Positions 36,810-48,000 of a stretch of DNA of 64,000 nt are shown here, one piece after another. The notes beneath the pieces are model-generated. The model was given only the letters and a program-made list of their open reading frames with translations. It had not been told where the DNA came from and made no database searches. This DNA is from Congeria kusceri. Taxonomy: Eukaryota > Mollusca > Bivalvia > Myida > Dreissenidae. Numbering within the stretch: position 1 is the stretch's first letter; each line of letters opens with the position of its first letter. The stretch spans positions 9,158,715 to 9,222,714 of the forward strand of contig CM051029.1 in NCBI GenBank assembly GCA_027627225.1, read 5' to 3'. A program made the position numbers and the translations under genes.

Positions 36810-38270
36810 CAGGTTCTAAATTTTAAAAAATATCAGCAGCTGTCATGTGCCACTTACATACTTAGTTGTTCAACAACAGCCCAAAGCCTTGTTGACATGC
36901 ATTTTTCCATGCACTCAGTTAAAGGTACGTCCGTGTTGTACGTGTATTACACCATCGGGAATTCGGACAGTATATTAATTACATTAATTAAATATTGTAA
37001 ACACCTTAAACTGTCTTGCGATTAAAATTAATATATACATACATGCATGTATTTAGTATAACAAAATATGCGTATTATTTTAGATGTGCATAAATCAATG
37101 TTGGACACTGCAAAGCGTCGACTAATTTGTTGTGCATATGGGGTTGTCCCAAAATAGCGTATAATATTTAAGAAAGCAAATAATAATATCATGATAATAT
37201 CATGATGTTGTTTGTTTGAGCATGTGCGCATGTAATACCTGTATCTTTTACATCTGCAGAATGAATTTAAGTCCCTTTTATCATCTATGTCTATTAAAAA
37301 AATGCGTATATCAGATGTTAAGTAAACATTGCAGCCCACACTGTTTTATTTTCTAATAGACATAATGGCATCAAACATAAAATGCAATGTGTGTCCTTCA
37401 TACAAACTATTTTGTTTTGAAAATATAAGTTATGATAAAAAAGCACGTTGGTGTGTCAATAAAAGAGGTTGCATTAAAATGAAGTCACTACAACAGTTTC
37501 TGTGGCGGATTTGTTTATCATGTTGGTCAGCATTCGCATGCAATCTTAATGTCAAACGATTGCATCGGAACACAGGTTGGTAACACAATATACACTATAA
37601 ACACAAACATATAAGTTTGGAAATTATTTACAAGTGACAAAAGAGGTTTCCAACTATAGAGACGCACAGCCAAATGACATAAAACATACCGGTACCTATC
37701 ACGTCCAACAATCAAGTCCATGGGATGGTAATCTATGGGGACGCAAACAGGAGGAAACATCGAACATTACGCAGGACATCTTTCATGAACTGATGTAGGA
37801 CACTCATTAAGTATTGTTTTGTTTCCAAATGTATCCAGTACTATGTGCAATGTTTTGATAATTAATAAGCGTATGACGTAAAAAATTGCTTTATACTAAC
37901 GTTGTGTGGGCCGCATCGCTGGGACAAATCTAGTATCGGTATATTTAAGCATGCCTCGTATGTTAAAGATATACTTTTATATTAGTTTGATGTACACGTC
38001 TTTGTATATTACTATTTTATTTCGATGTTCATATTGATCACATGTTACATAACAACATTATACATTTATGTTTTATATGTGTTTTACTTATATATTAATT
38101 ACACACCCCAATCCTAGTTTATTTGGATCACAATCGAAATGTCGTCCATATCGTTGTCATACACCAGTCTTCTGCAAATGCAATCAATTAAATTATTCTA
38201 TATGAGAAAAAAGACAAGTATTACTGAAGGTTTAGGATAGCCTTAGGTTGTAAAACTTGGCAATTTCGAC
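36810..38270. other. Intergenic stretch, no gene recognised
   Basis: AT-rich, with short unrecognised frames on both strands. No splice-supported exon was identified before the candidate leader at 38275. Confidence 0.4.
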
Positions 38271-38274
38271 GTAA

Positions 38275-38311
38275 ATGTTCCTATTACATCAGCATTATTT
38301 TATCGCTGCAG
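38275..38311 (+). CDS. Candidate short leader exon for the Ig fragment
   Basis: ATG-led MFLLHQHYFIAA ends in phase 1 at a GCTGCAG|GTATAT donor, and the next phase-1 acceptor (actaaag) at 38420 gives the Ig exon after a 109-bp intron. The arrangement mimics the 61-bp leader exon of the small Ig genes, but the hydrophobic stretch is short for a signal peptide. Confidence 0.25.
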
Positions 38312-38420
38312 GTATATTTAAACACGTGTTTCTCTTCGATATACATTGTTTTGGTAGTTGGTGTAATGATATTAGCGTTTTCAAATGTACTAACGTTTAA
38401 TCCTAATATTTACACTAAAG

Positions 38421-38768
38421 GCGCAGAAGCTCCTGTATTAACATCCAATTCAACATCGGTGATAGTCAACGAAGCTGTTCAATTAACATGCACCCACTCA
38501 ACTGAGACATATGTGGCATGGTGGCGCCAACCAAAAGGTGATAGTGCTTTTCTAAATATTTTCTCAATCGGATTCGTTGGCAACATTTGCACCTCAATTC
38601 CTGCTACGCTACCGGATGAGTTTTCGAACTGTGGGTGCAGCGGAGCGACGACATTAACGTGCACACTGAATCCATTCAGCACAATCAATAATGGTGATAG
38701 GTGGACGTGCTCAGTTGCCATGAATTTTCAAGCAACATACAGCACAAATCGCAATACATACACTTTTT
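38421..38768 (+). CDS. V-like Ig exon, receptor fragment (third copy)
   Basis: Phase-1 exon starting GAEAPVLTSNSTSVIVNEAV, with first Cys in QLTCTHS, core AWWRQPKG and second Cys in DRWTCSVAM. An additional cluster C-x13-C-x-C-x7-C (NICT...NCGCSGATTLTC) parallels the C-x8-C-x-C-x7-C of Ig1 at 54644-54988. The 348-bp length compares with 345 bp in that exon. The end is placed at TTTTT|GTCAAA by analogy, a weak donor; the open frame itself continues to 38914. The upstream in-frame start at 38351 is a TTG and is not a credible initiator. The exon is uninterrupted, but the partner exon at 40146 is frameshifted, so the gene may be dead. Confidence 0.65.
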
Positions 38769-40145
38769 GTCAAACATTTGTTGCATTATATAAGTGTGTT
38801 AAATTCTATCTCTCTATACTAATACATCAGTATGACACGTGCTCATTTTATAATCAGTTAGCTCCCCTGTGCCAAACAAATTGTATGGATAACGACTCTC
38901 TATGTAAATATTGATGCGCATATCAATAGTCATGGATGGGTCGTTGATGTTGATAATATACCGCAATTAGCCTATTGTTAATATATTGTTCTATATATAT
39001 AAATGTAAACAACAATTATAGCACATTCTCTTTAATTTATTGCACTGCACCTGTTCGTATTTTTAAATGTCTAACAATATTTCATGTATATATAATATAT
39101 ACACTAACTATTATACACATTGTTAATACAAGCAAAATTAGACTCAAGGTTGCATGTATATTGAACTTGCAATTATAAATAAATAAAAACACGCACATTG
39201 TCGCTGAATTTTCAAGTTTAATGTTCTTTCATACATGCAGTAGCTATTTATGATCCACCTGTATGAACTAAATTAAATCTACATTTTTGTATGTTTTAGT
39301 AAGGTATGAATTATGTTTTTGGCTCCGTTTTATAAATTCAGTTAAGATGCATTCTTGGCCTTGCTCGGTATTAAATCAAATAATGACATCGCAAGTCGGT
39401 CGTCTTATGTAGGAAGAAATTCTCGAGTAATATCCTATGCGTACAAGGGCCGTCTTACGAAGTCAATATCATACATTCATCACGAACTACTCCGACAATT
39501 ATGGTTACCATACGGAATGTATCACATATACGGTTCTTACTGAAACAAAAAATCATGATGTTATTGGCTTCATTCTGATTTGGAATTTATCGTGCATGTA
39601 CTGAAGAAAATAAATACATATCATTATACGATAGTTTATATTTGTCAAAACTGATCAATCATTTATAGACATTATTTTATAACACAACTGTACAACTAGG
39701 GCGTTCATTCACGAAAGATTATACTGATGTAAAACTTAATTTCGGACGCCCGTTATATGTTGCTAAATATTTGTTCTGCAAGTTATATATGTCAATATTA
39801 TATATTTGATTACTTAAAACAAGCTGAACAGCTACCTAATGAATTATCATGAATACAATTTGATATTAAATTTATGCTCTATGATTGTTTCGATGCGACA
39901 TATATCATGACAATTTGTGTATGTATTGCTTACATGTACATCTATGTCTGCGTGACTATAAGTGCACATTATTTTATTCTTTGTTCTTCAACAAACGCAT
40001 TGAATTCGTGTTTGGCCGTTTATAAAAGCAATATAATTATAACAGTGATACAGAACGGGTATACAATTAAATGATTAAATGATATCAATATGCGCATAAT
40101 TTGTTTGGTTTAATATTGGTGTCACAATTATACATATTGTATTAG

Positions 40146-40468
40146 TTCCAGTGACCTATGAAACCTTGACTCCGGCACTACTAACAATTTCCGTCCTACC
40201 CAGCGTGGCAATCAGTTACATACGCTGTGTATCATCAGTGGGACGTCAAGTACCCATCATCACCTGGTACTTAGATAACATAATTGTGACTACACGGACG
40301 ATGTGGAGCTTACTGGACACAGCAGCATTTTTACGGTTGGAGATAGGGCGACGAGCAGTCTTACATTTACCCCTACCACTGAGTACCACGGAGCCAGAAT
40401 ATACTGCAATGTCTCCCACGGATATGGGACAATCATAGCCAACAGAACACTGCTTATCGATGTGCTGA
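40146..40468 (+). pseudogene. Ig2-like exon with one-base frameshift
   Basis: After attgtattag the exon reads VPVTYETLTPALLTISVLPS, with first Cys in YIRCVSS and TWYLDN. The frame then changes near 40277-40284 and continues NCDYTDDVELTGHSS, LTFTPTTEYHGARIYCNVSH and LLIDVLS, ending in CTGA|GTAAGT. The total of 323 bp is one base short of a phase-1 exon, indicating a single-base deletion (or an assembly error). It matches Ig2 at 51183-51488 (VPLTSLTI..., YTPTSYEYSGGNLSCVASY). Confidence 0.8.
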
Positions 40469-40499
40469 GTAAGTGTTTAATGTAAAACAAAACCTCCTT

Positions 40500-43400
40500 T
40501 GATGGCATCGTATACTAACAATGCCAGCGTAATGGACAGTCTATTAATCACGTTTCTATTGCTACGAATACAGCACCACCACTAAAACGAATCTTACGTG
40601 TTTAGATTAAGGGCCTTTATATCCACCTAAGTAATTTGTAGAGAACATGTTTAATTACAACTATATTCTGTGTTTTAAATCAACGGTGGTAAGATACGTC
40701 CATTCTTGTATTTATTATTGCATAACGTTTGCCTGCTCACTGCAGTCCTGGACAAATACACAATCCGTCCAAGCTTGTAATTGTATTTTCCCTGAAAAAT
40801 GTTACCAGTAGTATTGAACAAGTCAACATATTGTATATCCAAAAAAGAAAAGTCGTGAAAATTATTAACACCAAATGTTAAGAATACCTCTCTGATATAT
40901 TGAAGTGTCTTTCCTCTTATTTTCTCTTTGATTTTCCTCAGACGTATTGAGCCAAGGAGACTAAAACAGACAATTCCTTGCTGGTAAAAGCTCGTCATCT
41001 TGGTCCAAATTTAATTTTAGCATTAAAAGTATTTATTTTATCCTTTGCACTTTATTAATGTCTGCATATTACAGTTTCACTTGTTTACTGTTGCTATAAA
41101 CAGTAGTATCCCTTGGTTTACATAATTGTTGTATTACCCGTTCTCCAATTCCAAAATATAACAAGAATCCAGTGTACCCTTAAGTAATAACTTGTGTTCA
41201 TTAAGCACATAATACTATTGCTGTGTGTGTATTAAGTTTTTATATTCAGTAACCACTCTTAAGTATTTTAGTATCAAATGTGTGTTCTAGTAAGTAATGT
41301 TCAGCGTGTAATTATCCGCCATCTTGATTTCTTCAAATTCTTGACCGAGTTTTAATCCAATTATGTAGTTAAGTCCGAATAATTAATATAAACAACACTT
41401 TATATAAGTGTTCAATTTCAGAACACTCCAAACAGTACATCTTTTGTTGTTTTACAGTTTAACGCTCATCTATGAGTTTAATCATATTAAATTGCTTGCG
41501 AAAACGTATGTGCGTTTGAATTTCGTGACTGTGTTAACTACAGTTTACATAATAACACCTATGCACACGCTATTTTAAGAAAACTGAATTTCGGAGAGCT
41601 GAACGCACTTTCACTTGCAATATGTACTTTAATCAGAAATACATTTAAAGTTAGCAGTGGATGTTAACTTTTTGATATAAAAGCTGACCATTATTCAACG
41701 ACTACGTGTATCCAATTGCATTTAAACTTACTTTAATTGTTGATCATCGCCTCGCTCGGGAGTGGTTGGTAACTTAATATGCTAACTAACAACATCTGGG
41801 GAACTTAACGCATCAAGAGTCTGGGTGCTATTTTAAGATTCACAAAAAAATCCTAACGCCGACCGTGGGAATGACAAATATAACATCTCATTTAATGCTA
41901 ATTAAATTCACAACTATCAAATGCATATAATAGAAGTAATCACCATTATTTGTTCAAAATATTTCTTTCGTTTGAATTGAATACGTTGTTAAACATAAAA
42001 TCAACTCCTAATAACTATTCTTTAGCAAACATTATCCGCCTTTTTGGTGCGTCTTCAAATATCGCGATATGTGTTGTGACGTCATCGAGATGCTATATTT
42101 ATACACGGGAAACTCCGACCGTGCTTGACAACGGACTTAAATATTCCCCTTAAGCGATTTATTTTTTACTAAGCAAAACAAATAAACATAAGAAAAAAAC
42201 TTTCCCACGATTTTTCCTAAGGTGTTTTGTGGATACAGATTTAATGAAAAATCTTGCCTTATGAATATTTTTTTACTTAAGTAAAACACAGGATGTTCGT
42301 AGATACGGGCCCTGTTTGAATTGATAATTTTAAACTTTCGCATGTATTAAGTGCTCTCTATCAGTGTGTTAACATTGTAATTTAAACATGCTCCGTTTAA
42401 ACCAGCTGTTTTACTAAATATCTATATGCATACTTATTGTATAAGTTTTATTTAATTGACATCCGTGATGTATTAGATATTTGCATCATTATGCCATTGT
42501 ATTTGAAATATTTTAATTCATGCGTTTGCTAATGTTGTTATCTCAGTATATATTACCGAAAGATTCTCATTTAGTGAATTATAATGCTTTTCACAGCAGG
42601 TGGTATCTTCTGGCAATGGATGTCCATTGTTTTATAATGTCTGTTTTGAAAAATACATCGACTCGGGAATATGAACAAAACGGTGCACGTTACAGCAAAC
42701 GTAAGACATTAAACGTCGACAAAATACAGAGATGTGTCTAAATCATATTATATTTATATGTATTATTGCAATGATGTAGTGTTAAACGTGTGTGTACTAA
42801 TTCTGTCCACATGTGGGCTGTCATAATATGTCACCATTTTACGGCTGCAGTCCTAAATGAACTAAAGGTAAAAATAAACTGTTAGATCATGAATATGCTT
42901 TGAATCATTTTGTAACTGTTAGGTTTTATACACGAAATGGAGTAGGGCTTCACGTGTCACAAGTGTCGACACGAACAAATGTAATAAAGTAAAACATCGA
43001 CATGGCTTACTTCCACTTCAGAGGTTTAAAATACAAAATATAATGGCAATCCTAAATGATTATATTGTTTGGTATTTACATGTAATATCCAGTTAATATT
43101 TTAATGTTGTTGTATTTTAATTTTCTGCCAAACATATGCGCACACTGCGTACTGCGTAATATGAACACAGTGTTATTTAAATTGGCGCTCAAGTGTGTTG
43201 TCTTAAAAATAAACGTCCGCATTCATTTAGTGCACTCATTAAACATAGTCAACATGTTTGCAATGTAGTTTGAACACGTTTACATAAATGGGCTGGCGCA
43301 CTAAATATGTGCGCTTTTTAAGTATCATATTTAAGTCATATCACGTACAAGGTGTATATTATCGTTGTATGCGGAATGTTTAAATTTCTTGCTCGAAATT

Positions 43401-44300
43401 ATTTATAGGCTAATCGAATATGCTTCGGCTCAAACGTTAGACGTGTCTTTGTGACTGGTGCTGGATTCTAAAACAAAAATGCATGTAAGGGAATCTGGAA
43501 ATCAGACAGATGAAATTTAGCAAACAGATTTATCGAAAAAAATGTCCTAACACTGACAAACTTAATCCGCGTTATTTAACGCTTGAATATGGTTGCTTTA
43601 ATGCGAAGTGCTAATGCGTACACAAACATTTTGTTCCACTAATGTTTTCATAGTGCGTCTTTCTCAACGTCAAGGTGTCATGCGTGTTTTATCTTTACAA
43701 AACCTCTCTGCAATTGAAACTAAACCTCTATGGAATTGAAACCAGACAGGTTGGAATCCCATAGCATTATAACACATACTATATTAATAGTCGGTTGTCT
43801 TTGGAAATATAAATCATTATATGTTTAAGATTGCTTTATTATTAATTTTCTTTACTTAGACAGATACGCAATGGAAAATAACAGTACACAAACAAAATAT
43901 GTTTTTTTAAATTAGGATCGAACACCAATGTTAACAGAAATCAAATGGTACTGTTCCTATACGTCTTACGATATACATACTAACGTAATATTATTTACTT
44001 AATTTTAAAAGAACCTAGCGTTTGCGGGTGTGTTATCAAACTGTCAGTATAAACGTCATGTGTGTATCTCTGTTCCCTACATGGAAATCATATTTTGGCA
44101 GTTGAAATGAAATTCAATTTAAATGCTTGAATTTATTCGGCCCATACTTATTTCGAATTTAAACATTTCATATCCGAATTACCAACATACGTCAAACTTA
44201 AGTACAATCAATACAATTCAAGGATTTTAACATAATAGAATTAAAATAAACAACCTGTTCTGCTGCAAGTATATTATGTATAAAACTTCATTTATTAGCC
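40500..44300. other. Intergenic stretch, no gene recognised
   Basis: No Ig exons continue after 40468. An antisense open frame at 40675-40998 (107 codons) is the longest here but has no recognisable domain. A MITE-like block lies near 42130-42312 (ends in gatacgggccc), followed by a repeat (42335-42395) shared with 4671-4730. Confidence 0.4.
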
Positions 44301-44765
44301 AAAGATACGTTTATGCTATGCATAATGTTTCATTTGTCACAAAAAAATTCAATTTCTTCTTGCATGGTATTTCATATATCACCCAATAATTCAATTCAGC
44401 TATGTATTATATGTAATATTTCACCCATAATTTCAATACAGTAATGCATAACAGTTCATATATCACTCAATAATACAATTAACTAATGCATGACATTTCA
44501 TATACCACGCGGTAATTTAATTACATAATGCATAATGTTTCATATATATATAACGACAATTTAGATAGGGTTAGCCTTATACGTGTGTACGTTATATATC
44601 ACTTTACAATTCAATTAACGTACATCGTATGCTATACATAATGCTTTATATATCAGCGAATATTTCAATAAACGTATGCATTTCATCAAACAATACAATA
44701 AGGCAATGCGTGTTTTTACATATAACATCCAACAATTCAATAATGTTGTATATAATTTTACATAA
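44300..44765. repeat. Degenerate ~60-bp tandem repeat
   Basis: Copies of atgcataatgtttcatatat followed by cac(c/t)caataattcaatt recur about seven times with roughly 55-65 bp spacing, differing in many positions. The units are contiguous with no conserved unique spacers, so it is a minisatellite and not a CRISPR array. Confidence 0.65.
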
Positions 44766-44823
44766 ATCATTGTTTTGTCTTATGAAGTAATAATTAATCT
44801 TCAGGAAATCACTTGTGCTACGT

Positions 44824-45026
44824 TTAAATTGTTGACAACTTCATATTAACGTATTCCCTATCATCAGTTGACGACACAGTTTGTCTTAATGCTGGCATCC
44901 TAGGCCGATTATCTGTGGAGGATGTAATATCTCCTTGAGTTTCATAACGAGTGATACTCGAATATTCGCGGAATTCAAGTTCTGCAAGTGTCTCATAGTT
45001 ATTGCCTTGACGAGAATCTGCAGAAT
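44824..45026 (-). CDS. Terminal cytoplasmic exon with ITAM-like motif
   Basis: After ttctaccag the frame reads DSADSRQGNNYETLAELEFR, then EYSSITRYETQGDITSSTDN and on to DDREYVNMKLSTI and the stop at 44824-44826. YETL and YSSI are seven residues apart, matching the ITAM spacing YxxL/I-x(6-8)-YxxL/I. YVNM fits SH2 sites of the PI3K/Grb2 type. The position -2 residue (Asn) differs from a classical ITIM. Confidence 0.85.
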
Positions 45027-48000
45027 CTGGTAGAACATAAAACGAAAATATAATTGACAAGAAAGGTGACAAAACAGTAAATAAACATCAAAGCAAAATC
45101 ATAAGATATATTATCTTTATTATGCATTCCAGGCTTGATGTCTTCGAATTTATTAATTAGCTTATATATTGAAACCTCACCGATTCTACAGGTTTCATAA
45201 CTTCCATCTGTGGTTGAGGCATCGTTGTCTCGTCTAAGTACAAACACAAGTTTAATTATCATTATTAGATGTTCTTGCTTGACTAGCAAAATGATGTTAT
45301 TATTCAACTGTTTTTGTTTGTAGTTACTTTTCAAGAACGACACAGTTTAACTCAAATAAAATAATAAAACACACACTTATAAAGTTATATTTTGTTCACT
45401 TGTTCACATATATGATATATCAACATGTATATGTTATATATTCAGTTACTTACGGTTCTCTGACGAGATCTTCGTACTGGCCAGTCGGATGGGTATGCGT
45501 TTGGTATTTTTTGGAACCATTTTGCCCTGAAATAAATTATGTAACTATGCTGTTTCTGATAGAAACAAGTCTCAGTCTAAGTAATTTTTATAATATGCTA
45601 TGCATGGTGCAAGATTGTGTTATTGTTATTTTAATTTGATAATTCCTAAGCAGCCAGTTTCATGGTTAAGCCCGAAATACTCAAATACATGTGTTAAAAA
45701 AAATGTAAATTTATATCTTCTAGGCTCGTCCTGCTGCCCAACACATAACTATATTTTATATTATTATCATGGAATTATTAGTTGTGAAATAAATTGATAG
45801 AAATGTACGTTGTTATATTTGTTCACTTAAAATCCCATGTTTGCAATTCTTTCAATAATTAGTAGTAGTAGTGGCCAGTAGTCAAGAGTTTAGAGTAAAG
45901 TAGTTCAATCAGCGTAATTCGTTCTGTTACCACCAAATAATCCATGCTTCACTTCAAATCAGTTCGAGTTTACCATTTTGCAAGATTTTCTTTTTATATG
46001 CAAATTTAAATTGACCATTGGCGATTTTCTGAAGTACAGCGATTCACGTTTTCACGTCATTCGTTGTTCTTCGTTACATCTATACAGATGTGTATTTATA
46101 ATTTATATTATAAATAATATTATTATTTACAAGTAATTATAATTAGCTTATAAATTATATGCCGCGTTTGTAATACTGTATTACGTGTAATATCTTATAT
46201 TTGTGTGTAAATCTGTATTTTGATATTTGTATTTATTGTCTTTGTATTTTATATTGTTACGTAGTCGGTACACACAACCAACATGAATCATATTTAACGT
46301 ACATTCGTAGTTCTTCTTAACATCTATACAGATGTTTATTTATAATTTTATATTATATATAATTATATTATTTACAGCCTTGGCACGAGTTATTGTTTTC
46401 CCCACCTTCGTCGCTTGAAAGTTAACTCAATACCAACCCCGGCAACACTAATGTCATCTATAAAACCACAAACCAATAGATGAAATGAACATTGTTTTCC
46501 CCACCTTCGTCGCTTGAAAGTTAACTCAATCCCAACCCCGGCAAAACTAATGTCATCTATAAAACCACAAACCAATAGATGAAATGAACATGTACATATA
46601 TATGCAACGGTTATACAACGCACAACAATGCAATATAGATTTACCATGCGACCTGTATTTCCATAAAAGGATGGATACAGTAATGATGAAAACAACCCCC
46701 AAGAGGCCACCTACTACACCGCCAACAGACGAGGGTGCAGAACCACTGTCAACTGTAAAAAACGCGTTTCATTACACACATTTTGTGACAATTGAACCAT
46801 TTAACTTTATTTTCATATCGTTGTTAAGAATATCTCGTTATTTAGTAATAATATACAAAGCAGTATCCAGACTATGTACCTGTGTCCACTAGGGTTGTTT
46901 CCGTTATTTCTTTAGTCCATTCTGATTTGCCTAATTTGTTTTCTGCCAGCATTTTGATTTGGTAAGTCGTGCCAGGTTTTAATCCCCCAATTGTCCAGGT
47001 ATGGATAACAACAGAACCTGCTACGTAGATATCTCTCCAGATTTCAATATCGACTTCTTTGTATCGAATAGTGAAGTTCTGATCCTGGCCGCTATTAAAA
47101 CCAGGAACCCATGTAATAACAATGTCCGTTTTTCCTACTCGGTCAATAAGCAAGTCCTTCGGAACATATGGTCTGGCTAAAATATGTATACTGGTTTAAT
47201 AAGTAAAACATGTGTATATACATATGCGATTATACTTGTGAATCAACTAACTTTATCAATATTTAACTCCAGTAAAGTGTTACTATGTGTTAAGTTACAG
47301 CATACTTAACAAAATCAACGTTGAAATAGATACATACACTGTGGGTGTAAGGTAAACACTTCCGCTACTGAACCCAATGTGTTGGAAACGTTCGCCATGT
47401 ATTCTGCATAATCTCCAACCTGCACACGGAGAATCATCAGTTGTGTCTGCATGTTGTCATCAGAGGTATTTATCAGAAAGTTGTTGGAGTCACTGGACAC
47501 ATCTTTCCATCCATCATCTACACGTTTGTACCAACTGAAGTCTGAAGATTTTGGCTCAGGATAGGCCATGATTGTGAAGGTAAACACAACCGAGTCGTTA
47601 GGAGCTCTGTACTGTTCTGTTATAGCAGGTGAAAAGGGCGACGCTCTTGGTGCACCTGTGCAAGAACACAGTTGTATTGTATGCACTTTAAAATATGTAT
47701 AGCCAATATATTTACTCGTTACTGAGTACGGTATGATATACATGTGTACCTCATTACTTACAGTTAACGTATAGACCCAGTGACTGTTTGTGTTGTCCAT
47801 GGTTAAAACGGTTGTTAGCGAGGCATTTATAGCTTCCAGCATCATATTCACATCTTGCTCGATGTATGTAAGATTTGGCTTTATGTGCTTCAGTCTCAAC
47901 AAGGATTGTTTCATTTCCACGAGTTGCATTGACGATACGAACAGTCGGTTGAGGGTCACCATCGGCATCACATACCAGCTCTAATGTTTCGCCTTGGTCA

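Noticed and set aside
38351..38420. MVVGVMILAFSNVL as a signal peptide in frame with the Ig exon
   Set aside because: The first codon is TTG, not ATG, and a good acceptor at 38420 with the family's phase-1 start places this stretch in an intron.
40675..40998. 107-codon minus-strand open frame
   Set aside because: No recognisable domain, paralogue in the window or splice context; it could be a transposon remnant, but nothing supports a call.
44300..44765. Possible CRISPR-like array
   Set aside because: Units are contiguous and degenerate, without constant repeats and unique spacers, and the genome is eukaryotic.
46653..46653. CAG|GTCGCA as the donor of the TM exon
   Set aside because: It would leave the exon in phase 2 and break the frame of the next exon; the CATG|GTAAAT site 8 bp further keeps the frame.
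46390..46710. Antisense-looking 106-codon frame with two copies of GVGIELTFKRRRWGK
   Set aside because: It is the 99-bp tandem duplication read out of frame with the TM exon. It overlaps the TM exon in another frame and has no supported splice links.
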